Source of the DNA: Glycomyces artemisiae | GTDB lineage: Bacteria > Actinomycetota > Actinomycetes > Mycobacteriales > Micromonosporaceae | Reading direction: 5' to 3' | NCBI RefSeq assembly: GCF_003002955.1 | Contig: NZ_PVTJ01000003.1 | Coordinates: 310,001-374,000, forward strand | Length of the DNA stretch: 64,000 bases | Shown here: piece after piece, positions 57,780-64,000 of the stretch | Position numbering within the stretch: the first letter of the stretch is position 1 | Layout of the letters: every line of letters begins with the position of its first letter | The notes under the pieces: generated by a model | What the model was told of the DNA's origin: nothing | Database searches by the model: none | Seen by the model: only the letters and a program-made list of their open reading frames with translations | Program-made: the position numbers and the translations under genes

Positions 57780-58886
57780 ATGATCGACGCCGAGCGGTTG
57801 AAGAAGAACTGGAGCCTGGTCGCCGCCCGCGGCGACCAGGTCCCGCTGTACTTCTACTCGACCCTGTTCCTCACCTATCCCGAGACGCGCGACCTGTTCC
57901 CCATGAACATGGCCGCGCAGCGCGACAAGCTCGTGAACGCGCTCGGAGCAGTGGTATCCAATGTGGACACCATCGACGCGGTCGTCCCCACGCTCCAGGC
58001 CCTCGGCCGCGACCACCGCAAGTTCGGGGCCCTGCGCGGCCACTACCCGGCCGTCGGCGAGGCGCTGCTGGCGACGCTCGAACACTTCAGCGGCCCGCAC
58101 TGGACGCCCGCCATCGCCGCGGACTGGGCGGCCGCCTACGAGCTCGTCGCCGCGACCATGGCCGACGCCGCCGACGCGGCGGCGCACTACGCGCCGGCCT
58201 GGTGGGACGCCGAGGTCGTCGGCCACGAGCGCCGCGACCTGGAGACCGCGATCATCACCATCGCCCCGGGGACGCGGCTCGACTTCGTTCCGGGCCAGTC
58301 GGTCTCGCTGTGCACGGACCTGCGGCCGCGGGCCTGGCGGCAGTACTCCCCCGCCAACGCGCCCCGGAGCGACGGCACCATCGAACTCCACGTCAGGGCC
58401 GTCGACGGCGGCGAGGTCTCGACCGCGCTGGTCTCCCTGCTCCGACCGGGCGACTCCCTGCGGGTCGGACCGGCCTTCGGCACCGGGCTCACCCTGCGGC
58501 CGGGCTCGGGCCCGGTCGCGATGATCGCGGGCGGCACCGGCGTCGCCCCGATGAAGGCGCTCATCGAGCAGATCGCCGCCACCCCGCGGCCGGTCAGCCT
58601 GTACTGGGGCGCGCGCAGTCCCGCGGGCCTCTACTGCCTCGACCAGATGCAGGCCCTCGCGGCCCGCTACGAGTGGCTGGAGCTGGTGGCCTGCGTCGAC
58701 GAGGACCTGTTCGGCGCAGGAGCGCGCGTCGGGTCCCCGGCGGAGCTGGCCGTGGCGCACGGGCGCTGCACGGGCGCCGACGTGTACCTTTGCGGCCCTT
58801 CAGGAATGGTGGAGTCGAGCGGGAAGTACCTGGTCGGCGCCGGCATCAGAGCGGATGCCATTCACTTCGAGCCCGCGGGCGCGTGA
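57780..58886 (+). CDS. Flavohaemoglobin-type globin/FAD/NAD reductase (NO dioxygenase), 368 aa
   Basis: Globin domain residues 1-140 (KKNWSLVAARGDQVPLYFYSTLFLTYPETRDLFP; proximal region LGRDHRKFGALRGHYPAVGEALL), then a ferredoxin-reductase FAD domain with RAWRQYSPANAP (RxYS motif) and an NAD domain GPVAMIAGGTGVAPMKALIEQ ... VSLYWGARSPAGLYCLDQMQAL ... ADVYLCGPSGMV. Slightly shorter than E. coli Hmp. Converts NO plus O2 to nitrate using NADH. Co-transcribed with the truncated globin. Confidence 0.92.
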   Translation: MIDAERLKKNWSLVAARGDQVPLYFYSTLFLTYPETRDLFPMNMAAQRDKLVNALGAVVSNVDTIDAVVPTLQALGRDHRKFGALRGHYPAVGEALLATLEHFSGPHWTPAIAADWAAAYELVAATMADAADAAAHYAPAWWDAEVVGHERRDLETAIITIAPGTRLDFVPGQSVSLCTDLRPRAWRQYSPANAPRSDGTIELHVRAVDGGEVSTALVSLLRPGDSLRVGPAFGTGLTLRPGSGPVAMIAGGTGVAPMKALIEQIAATPRPVSLYWGARSPAGLYCLDQMQALAARYEWLELVACVDEDLFGAGARVGSPAELAVAHGRCTGADVYLCGPSGMVESSGKYLVGAGIRADAIHFEPAGA

Positions 58887-58899
58887 GAGAGGACGTTCC

Positions 58900-59508
58900 A
58901 TGGTGTACAACTATCGGTCGCGTGATGTGAAAGTCACTGTCGGACAAGTCAACAACGCCAGGTTCTCGATGACGAGCCTGACCAGGCGCGGCTACCAGCC
59001 CGACGAGGTCCACCGGTTCCTCGAACTCGTGGCCGACGAGCTGGCGAGCCGCGACCAGCGCGAAGCGGCCCTGCGGACCGACGCCGAGAAGCTGAAGGAG
59101 GCGCTGCGGTCCTGGCAGTCGCAGCAGAGCTCCCTGCGCTTGCAGGCGACCCTCCCGGCCACGCCGACGTCGACGGCCGTCAACCTCGTCTCGCAGGCCC
59201 AGCAGCAGGCCGAGAGCTACGTCAACCAGGCGCAGCACTACTCGCGGCAGATCATCGCCCAGGCCCGCTCCCAGGCGTCCGAGCTCATGCGCCAGACGCA
59301 GGAGCGCGCCAGGGACGAGGCCGACCGGGCCGTCGCCGAGTACCGCAGGGACAACGCGGGACGGCGCGACCGCGAGGCCGAGGACCGGATACGGCAGCTC
59401 GCGCGGGCGCGCAGCTTCCTTGAGGCCGTCGAGGTCGCCGAGGAGCAGCTCCGCCTCACCCGCGAAGGGCTCGAAGAAGAGGTCGCGAAGCTCCAGAACG
59501 AGACCTGA
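58900..59508 (+). CDS. DivIVA-domain coiled-coil protein, 202 aa
   Basis: Begins VKVTVGQVNNARFSMTSLTRRGYQPDEVHRFLELVADELASRD, where FxxxxxxRGYxxxEVxxFL is the DivIVA/Wag31 N-terminal lipid-binding motif. The rest is long coiled coil (QQQAESYVNQAQHYSRQIIAQARSQASELMRQTQERARDEADRAVAEY). In actinomycetes such proteins mark poles or septa. GAGAGGA precedes ATG 58900, 13 bases after the flavohaemoglobin stop, so it may be in the same transcript. It is shorter than Wag31, closer to SepIVA-like proteins. Confidence 0.9.
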   Translation: MVYNYRSRDVKVTVGQVNNARFSMTSLTRRGYQPDEVHRFLELVADELASRDQREAALRTDAEKLKEALRSWQSQQSSLRLQATLPATPTSTAVNLVSQAQQQAESYVNQAQHYSRQIIAQARSQASELMRQTQERARDEADRAVAEYRRDNAGRRDREAEDRIRQLARARSFLEAVEVAEEQLRLTREGLEEEVAKLQNET

Positions 59509-59551
59509 GCCCCGACCGTGCGGCCCGGCCGGGCGGCACCCGTCCGGGCTC
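59507..59551. terminator. GC-rich dyad between convergent genes
   Basis: Outer arms GAGCCC (59507-59512) and GGGCTC (59546-59551); inner near-perfect stem GTGCGGCCCGG / CCGGGCGGCAC (59518-59539). Fills the 46-base gap between the DivIVA gene and the convergent phosphotransferase gene. Confidence 0.5.
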
Positions 59552-59554
59552 CGG

Positions 59555-60490
59555 TCATGCCAGGGCCCAGGCCCCGCTGTCGGCGAGCTCGGTGCGGAGG
59601 CGGTCGGCGGCCGTGCGGATGCCGTCGGGGTCGTCGATGGTCAGTGTCCAGGTGAAGTGGGCGATCATGACCCTGATGACGGTGAGGTGCCGGAGGGCGG
59701 CGAGGCGGGCGGGGTCGAGCGGGACGTGGCGCTCGCGGCCCGCGAGGAGCCGTGCCGTCGGAGTCCGCGGGGTGTCGAAGAAGCAGTCCCACCAGCCGAT
59801 GTCCATGCCGGGCGGGCCGCTCTTGGCGGATTCCCAGTCGATGACGCCGGTGAGTCGGCCGGTGCCGTCGACGAGGAGGTTGGCGGGACTGAAGTCGCCG
59901 TGGACGAGGCCGGGACCGGCGGCGTCGAGGGCCGAGCGGTGGGCGGATACGAGGTCGAACGCCTCGTCGAGGAGGGCGCCGGACTCGGGGTCGGCGCCGC
60001 GGGCGGCCGCCACTTTCGGGGCGAGCAGGTCGATGAACCACTCCCCCAGGCGCGCATGGGAACCGCGGAGGCCGGGGCCAAGGGGACCGAAGCCTTCGGT
60101 GGTGACGGCGTGGATCGCCGCGAGCGCTTCGCCGGCGCGTTCGACGGCGGCGTGGGCGTCGCGGAGACTGCTGTTCGCGGCGTAGTCGCGCAGGGCGACG
60201 CCGGGCAGGCGTTCTTGGACCATCACCTCGGCATCGGTGTAGCGGATCGCGGGGACGGGGACAGTGCCGGTGTCGGCGATGCGGCGCAGCACCTCGGTTT
60301 CAAGTGCGAAGCGGGAGTTCGCCGGGTCGGCGAGGCGCGCGATCAGCGGATCGCCGCGGTCGGCGGCGCATTCGTAGGTGCGGTGGCTGTTGCCGGGCAG
60401 GCGCCGGATGCGGGCGAGGGCGCCGGAGGCCGATTGGCGCCAGGCGCGTTCGAGGACGGCCCGATCCCGGGGAGTGATCGCCTCGGTCAT
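59555..60490 (-). CDS. Aminoglycoside phosphotransferase (APH) family protein, 311 aa
   Basis: Kinase-like fold: VMVQERLPGVALRDYA hinge, catalytic loop LVHGDFSPANLLVD (HGDxxxxN) and metal-binding VIDWESAKSGPPGMDIGWW (IDWE). N-terminal LARIRRLPGNSHRTYECAADRGDPLIARLA is the glycine-rich ATP region. AAAGGA lies upstream of the ATG. Such genes may phosphorylate small hydroxylated compounds; resistance to an aminoglycoside is not implied. Single-gene unit. Confidence 0.88.
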   Translation of the reverse strand: MTEAITPRDRAVLERAWRQSASGALARIRRLPGNSHRTYECAADRGDPLIARLADPANSRFALETEVLRRIADTGTVPVPAIRYTDAEVMVQERLPGVALRDYAANSSLRDAHAAVERAGEALAAIHAVTTEGFGPLGPGLRGSHARLGEWFIDLLAPKVAAARGADPESGALLDEAFDLVSAHRSALDAAGPGLVHGDFSPANLLVDGTGRLTGVIDWESAKSGPPGMDIGWWDCFFDTPRTPTARLLAGRERHVPLDPARLAALRHLTVIRVMIAHFTWTLTIDDPDGIRTAADRLRTELADSGAWALA

Positions 60491-60608
60491 CGGAGGGGGT
60501 CCTTTCCGCGAACGATCATGAGCTGGGGAAATCGGCTGGGATATGATAGCGGGCGCGAATCGCGGCCGCGGATGACGGGGCCGCGGGGACGGCTTCTAGG
60601 GAATCGGA

Positions 60609-61637
60609 ATGGCATTGCGGAAATCATTGGTCTCCATGGCAGCGGATTCGTTCTTGAACGCCAAGGAGGAGATATTCCGCAGCGTGGACGACGCGGTGGA
60701 AATGCGTCGGGTGGGCGCTGAGTCCGCCATTCTCGAAACGCGGTTCTCGACCGCGGAGGACTTGTCGGACATCGTCAATCGCGTGCCGCTGGTGTTCCCG
60801 CGGCATGTGACGAATGTGATCGCCGAATTCGATCCGTTCGATTCGGGACTGGCCGATGTCGCCGATTCGGTCGATTCCGCGATTCGGGAGCAGCACCGTT
60901 CGCCGGAGGTGTCGCTCCAGCTCTGGCAGAGCGGCAGGACGGTCTACAAGTTCAATCGGCGCGAAGCCTGGGACGAGGCGGCCCAGGTGCTCGCCGACCG
61001 CGGTTTCCAGGTGTCGAGGGCGGGCGCCGAGTACGCGGTGTCGGTCTGCTACACGCCGAAGACCGCGGTCGTCGGGTTCAACCGCATCGCCGACAGCCTG
61101 AGCTCCTGGCCCGGCGGCGAGGTGCGGCTGTCGCGCCCGGCGGAGCAGGTGTCGCGGGCCGAGTTCAAGCTCGAAGAGCTGTTCAAAGAGCACGGACTCC
61201 CGTTCGGGCACAGTGGGACCGCGCTCGATTACGGGGCCGCGCCCGGCGGCTGGACCAGGATTCTCGCCGAGCGCGGGTTCCGCACCACGGCCGTCGACCC
61301 CGGGGACCTGGACCCGGCGGTGCTCAAGCGCCCCGACGTGGTCCACGAGCGGACCACCGCGGGCAACTTCATCCGCGAGAGCGACCGGCGCTTCGACCTC
61401 ATCGTCAACGACATGAAGATGAGCCCGACCAGGTCGAGCCAGTTGATGATCGACAGCCTCCCCCTGCTGAAGCGGCACGGCATGTGCATCGTGACGCTGA
61501 AGACCGGGAGCCACCACGTCCTCTCGCAGCTCGACGAGTCGTTCGCGATCCTGCGCCGGGGCTACACGATCGAGTTCGCCCGGCAGCTGCGGCACAACCG
61601 GAACGAAGTGACCGTGGTGCTCCGGGCCCTGGACTGA
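60609..61637 (+). CDS. RlmM/FtsJ-type rRNA 2'-O-methyltransferase, 342 aa
   Basis: C-terminal RrmJ/FtsJ domain with full K-D-K-E tetrad: K187 (SRAEFKLEE), D268 (LIVNDMKMS), K298 (VTLKTGS) and E333 (RNEVTVV); the SAM loop is ALDYGAAPGGWTRIL. The N-terminal ~170 residues (FSTAEDLSDIVNRVPLVFPRHV ... VSLQLWQSG) recall the ferredoxin-like plus THUMP region of RlmM, which methylates C2498 of 23S rRNA; substrate identity here is inferred. The first ~90 codons are clearly less GC-rich than surrounding genes. AGGGA about eight bases before the ATG. Confidence 0.85.
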   Translation: MALRKSLVSMAADSFLNAKEEIFRSVDDAVEMRRVGAESAILETRFSTAEDLSDIVNRVPLVFPRHVTNVIAEFDPFDSGLADVADSVDSAIREQHRSPEVSLQLWQSGRTVYKFNRREAWDEAAQVLADRGFQVSRAGAEYAVSVCYTPKTAVVGFNRIADSLSSWPGGEVRLSRPAEQVSRAEFKLEELFKEHGLPFGHSGTALDYGAAPGGWTRILAERGFRTTAVDPGDLDPAVLKRPDVVHERTTAGNFIRESDRRFDLIVNDMKMSPTRSSQLMIDSLPLLKRHGMCIVTLKTGSHHVLSQLDESFAILRRGYTIEFARQLRHNRNEVTVVLRALD

Positions 61638-61652
61638 GCGGACGATCCGCTC
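61636..61652 (+). terminator. Short hairpin overlapping the stop codon
   Basis: GAGCGGA (61636-61642) pairs with TCCGCTC (61646-61652) across a three-base loop, starting within the TGA of the methyltransferase gene. Confidence 0.45.
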
Positions 61653-61704
61653 GGAGGCGGGCGCATAATCGTCCGAGGAGTACGGACCGATTGGAGTGCA
61701 ACGG

Positions 61705-62553
61705 GTGTCGAGCAGTGAACCCGCCTACCTGGTCGCCGGGGCGACCGGGAACGTCGGCGGAGAAGTCGTCAAAGCGCTGGTCGCGCAGGGCCGCCGGGTG
61801 CGGGCGCTGGTGCGCGACGCGGGCCGCGCGAAGCTGCCGGAAGGAGCGGAGGCGGCGGTCGGGGACCTCGACCGGCCCGACTCGCTGGAGCCCTGGCTCG
61901 GCGGGGTCGAGGCGGTGTTCCTGCTGCCCGGGTTCGCGGACATGCCCGGGGTGTACGAGCGGCTGCGCGCGGCCGGGGTCGAGCGCGTCGTGCAGTTGTC
62001 CGGGAGTTCCACCGACGTCGGGAATCCCGAGAACGCGGTCACGGCCATGATGATCCGGTCCGAGGCCGCGGCCCGCGAGTCGGGGCTTCAATGGACCGCG
62101 TTGCGGCCCAGCGGGTTCATGTCGAACACGCTGCGCTGGCTGCCGCAGCTCCGCGAAGGGGACGTGGTCCGCGCGCCGTGGGGCGACGTCCCCGTCGCCT
62201 GCATCGACCCGGCCGACATCGCCGCTGTCGCGGTCGCCGCGCTCACCGACGACGCGCACGACGGGCGGGTCTACCGGCTCTCCGGTCCCACGGCGATGGT
62301 GCCGGCCGAGCAGATCGCGGTCCTCGGCGAGGTGCTCGGCCGGCCGCTCCGCTTCGAGGGCCTCACGCTGGAGGAGACCCGGGCGGAGCTGGAGGCGACC
62401 ATGCCCGACAAGTACGTGCGGGCGTTCTGGGAGTTCTACGTGGACGGCACGCTCGACGAGTCCGGGGTGTTCCCCGACGTCGAGCGAGTGACCGGCCGCC
62501 CACCTCGAACGTTCGAGGAGTGGGCGCAGGGCCACTCGGGTGATTTCACGTGA
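61705..62553 (+). CDS. NAD(P)H-binding NmrA-like protein, 282 aa
   Basis: AYLVAGATGNVGGEVVKALVAQGRRVRALVRDAG is the NmrA/atypical SDR NAD(P) motif; VVQLSGSSTDVGNPENAV, LQWTALRPSGFMSNTLRWLPQL and VYRLSGPTAMVPAEQIAVLGEVLGR are typical of the azoreductase/NmrA group. GTG 61705 is preferred, with GGAG eight bases upstream; a GTG three codons earlier is possible. The stop overlaps the next gene's GTG. A paralogue of the NmrA protein at 43346 but clearly diverged. Role unknown. Confidence 0.87.
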   Translation: MSSSEPAYLVAGATGNVGGEVVKALVAQGRRVRALVRDAGRAKLPEGAEAAVGDLDRPDSLEPWLGGVEAVFLLPGFADMPGVYERLRAAGVERVVQLSGSSTDVGNPENAVTAMMIRSEAAARESGLQWTALRPSGFMSNTLRWLPQLREGDVVRAPWGDVPVACIDPADIAAVAVAALTDDAHDGRVYRLSGPTAMVPAEQIAVLGEVLGRPLRFEGLTLEETRAELEATMPDKYVRAFWEFYVDGTLDESGVFPDVERVTGRPPRTFEEWAQGHSGDFT

Positions 62554-63593
62554 TCGGCGGGCCCGTGGCCGAGCGGACCGCGGACCGGCGCGTGCCGGTG
62601 GTCGTGCTCGCGGGCCATCTCGGCGCGGGCAAGACGACGCTGCTCAACCATCTGCTGTGCCGCCCGGGTGCCCGGGTCGGCGTGGTGGTCAACGACTTCG
62701 GCGAGGTGAACGTGGACGCCGGGCTGGTGACCGGGCAGGTCGACGAGCCGGTCTCGATCGCCGGGGGCTGCCTGTGCTGCATCGAGGACCTGGGCGCGCT
62801 CGACGCGGCGCTGGAGCGGCTGACGCATCCCCGGTTCGGGCTGGACGTCGTGATCGTGGAGGCGAGCGGGATCGCCGAGCCCGGGGCGCTGGCGAAGATG
62901 GTCTACTTCAGCGGCGTCAAGCGGGTGCGGCCCGGCGGGGTGGTGGACGTGGTCGACGCCGTCGAGTACTTCAACACGGTGGACCGCAACACGAACCCGC
63001 CGTCCCGGTTCGCCGCCGCGACGCTCGCGGTGGTCAACAAGTGCGACCGGCTGCCGGAGGGCGAGGCCGAGGGCGCGCTGAGCGCGATCGAGGCGCGCAT
63101 CCGCACCGTCAACCCCGACATCCACATCGTGCGGACCTCAAGGGGCCGTGTCGATCCCGAGCTGGTGTACGACACGGCCTCGGCGGTCGACCCCGAGGAC
63201 GAACTCCCCCTTGCCGCTCTGGCGCGCGAGGCGCACGGCCACGAGGCGGGGCACTCGCACGCGCGGTCGGTGACCGTGCGGACGGCCGGGCCGGTCGGCC
63301 CGGCCGCGCTCCTGGAGCTGCTGGAGCAGCCGCCGCCGGGCGCCTACCGCATGAAGGGCGTGCTCCCGGTGGCGACGGGGTCGCGGCCGCGCGGCGTCCT
63401 CGTGAACGTCGTGGGCGGTCAGATCGACATCGCCGCGCACCGGGCGGGTCCGGGCGGCGAGCTGGTCGCGATCGGGGCCCATTTGGACGCCGAGGCGGCG
63501 CGGGCCCGGATCGAGGCCGCGCTCGCGCCCGCGGCCGGCGCCGATCCCGAGGGCCTGCGCAGGCTCATGCGGTATCGGCGCGAGGCCGGTTAG
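62550..63593 (+). CDS. CobW/COG0523-family GTPase, probable metallochaperone, 347 aa
   Basis: G3E GTPase: Walker A AGHLGAGKTTLLNHLL, conserved metal-binding GGCLCC in SIAGGCLCCIEDL, VEASGIAEPGAL (Walker B/switch) and AVVNKCDRLP (NKxD). A histidine-rich insert HGHEAGHSHARS lies before the C-terminal CobW_C domain (YRMKGVLPVATG). These proteins deliver Zn, Co or Fe to target enzymes. GTG start overlaps the previous stop (GTGA), so it is co-translated with the NAD(P)-binding protein; partner enzyme unknown. The convergent dehydratase gene ends 10 bases away. Confidence 0.93.
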   Translation: MIGGPVAERTADRRVPVVVLAGHLGAGKTTLLNHLLCRPGARVGVVVNDFGEVNVDAGLVTGQVDEPVSIAGGCLCCIEDLGALDAALERLTHPRFGLDVVIVEASGIAEPGALAKMVYFSGVKRVRPGGVVDVVDAVEYFNTVDRNTNPPSRFAAATLAVVNKCDRLPEGEAEGALSAIEARIRTVNPDIHIVRTSRGRVDPELVYDTASAVDPEDELPLAALAREAHGHEAGHSHARSVTVRTAGPVGPAALLELLEQPPPGAYRMKGVLPVATGSRPRGVLVNVVGGQIDIAAHRAGPGGELVAIGAHLDAEAARARIEAALAPAAGADPEGLRRLMRYRREAG

Positions 63594-63602
63594 CCAAGGG
63601 CC

Positions 63603-64000
63603 TCAGTGGGATTCGCGGTGGACTTCGGCGCCGCTGGATCCTTGGAGGAAGTCGAGGTCGGCGCCGGTGTCGGCCTGGGTGACGTGGTCGATGTACAGGC
63701 GCTCCCAGCCGCGCGCGGGCTTCGCGTAGCCGTCGACGGTGGCGGTGTTGGGGACGCGGGCCGCGAGTTCGTCGGCGGGCACGTCGAGGTCGAGGCGCCG
63801 GGCGGCGACGTCGAGGATCACGGTGTCGCCCGTGCGGACCAGCGCGAGGGGCCCTCCGGCGGCGGCCTCGGGGGTGACGTGGAGGACGACGGTGCCGTAG
63901 GCGGTGCCGCTCATGCGCCCGTCGCAGATGCGGACCATGTCCCGGACCCCTTGGGCGAGCAGCTTCTTGGGCAGCGGCAGGTTGGAGACCTCCGGCATAC
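63603..64000 (-). CDS. IlvD/Edd-family dehydratase, C-terminal part (gene continues beyond window)
   Basis: Only the last 132 codons are inside the window. MPEVSNLPLPKKLLAQGVRDMVRICDGRMSGTAYGTVVLHVTPEAAAGGPLALVRTGDTVILDVAARRLDLDVP is the conserved C-terminal swivelling domain of IlvD/Edd dehydratases (DGRMSG). The wording after it (ADELAAR ... YAKPARGWERLYIDHVTQADTGADLDFL) fits sugar-acid dehydratases such as arabinonate/xylonate dehydratase more than the branched-chain enzyme IlvD. Would use an iron-sulfur cluster and Mg. Exact substrate cannot be decided from this fragment. Confidence 0.88.
   Translation of the reverse strand, partial: MPEVSNLPLPKKLLAQGVRDMVRICDGRMSGTAYGTVVLHVTPEAAAGGPLALVRTGDTVILDVAARRLDLDVPADELAARVPNTATVDGYAKPARGWERLYIDHVTQADTGADLDFLQGSSGAEVHRESH

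Noticed and set aside
59555-60490. Calling the APH-family gene an aminoglycoside resistance gene
   Set aside because: The fold motifs are clear, but nothing in the sequence or context identifies an antibiotic substrate.
1-64000. tRNA, rRNA, riboswitch or CRISPR features
   Set aside because: No cloverleaf-like segment, conserved rRNA stretch, known riboswitch core or spaced repeat array was recognised by eye; a covariance-model scan would be the decisive test.

Overview
The window is high-GC chromosomal DNA from an actinomycete (Actinomycetota). Supporting signs are the heavy G/C third-position bias, a mycothiol-dependent isomerase family enzyme, an F420-reductase-like protein, an AfsA-type hotdog protein, a DivIVA protein, a Ku/LigD end-joining set and an MprAB-like two-component pair. 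The gene content is compatible with a Glycomyces-like or Streptomyces-like organism, but genus is not decided by the sequence. Every kilobase is gene-dense; no stretch longer than 300 bases lacks a gene. No rRNA, tRNA or CRISPR array was seen. Many first genes of operons have no Shine-Dalgarno and instead show a xAxxxT hexamer exactly six bases before the start codon, pointing to leaderless transcription.

Layout. 1-6.4 kb: three FAD-dependent oxidoreductases and a partial carbohydrate-type protein around a divergent promoter with a 19-nt palindrome, plus a LacI regulator. 6.4-7.6 kb: two RibD/DHFR-fold proteins. 7.7-11.2 kb: a split LigD (ligase, polymerase), Ku, and a ligase-like paralogue that has lost its nucleotidyl lysine. 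11.3-14.1 kb: a VOC protein, a small helical protein, a methyltransferase and a divergent MarR regulator with four phased operator copies. 14.2-18.5 kb: a membrane-transporter/GT4 fusion and a histidine kinase/response regulator pair. 18.7-21.3 kb: an HTH-NB-ARC-TPR regulator. 21.3-24.5 kb: small envelope proteins (DUF389, GlsB-like, holin-like, SHOCT, DUF6325-like). 24.5-31.5 kb: a 2,315-residue secreted repeat protein. 31.6-34.8 kb: a MarR-controlled flavin/F420 redox operon and a mycothiol-type enzyme.

35.0-42.5 kb holds a compact seven-gene type II fatty-acid/polyketide-like operon (AfsA-type hotdog, ketoreductase, ACP, ketosynthase, catalytically dead ketosynthase, KAS III, acyl-CoA oxidase-like) preceded by an IclR regulator whose 3' end carries three GTTCCG-type palindromes. 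It resembles the gene set of highly reducing type II polyketide synthases. A 160-bp non-autonomous element with 19-bp terminal inverted repeats and CTAG duplications sits directly at its 3' end.

42.7-51.3 kb: TetR/NmrA pair, Na+/H+ antiporter, tryptophanase-type lyase with divergent Lrp, and a TetR/MFS/FAD-monooxygenase drug-resistance-type unit. 51.2-57.3 kb: a trypco2-domain small protein followed by a 1,893-residue trypsin-like protease/P-loop NTPase/TPR protein, a predicted biological-conflict or immunity system and the best candidate for a little-described system here. 57.4-64 kb: truncated haemoglobin and flavohaemoglobin, DivIVA protein, phosphotransferase, RlmM-type methyltransferase, NAD-binding protein, CobW-type GTPase and the end of an IlvD/Edd dehydratase.
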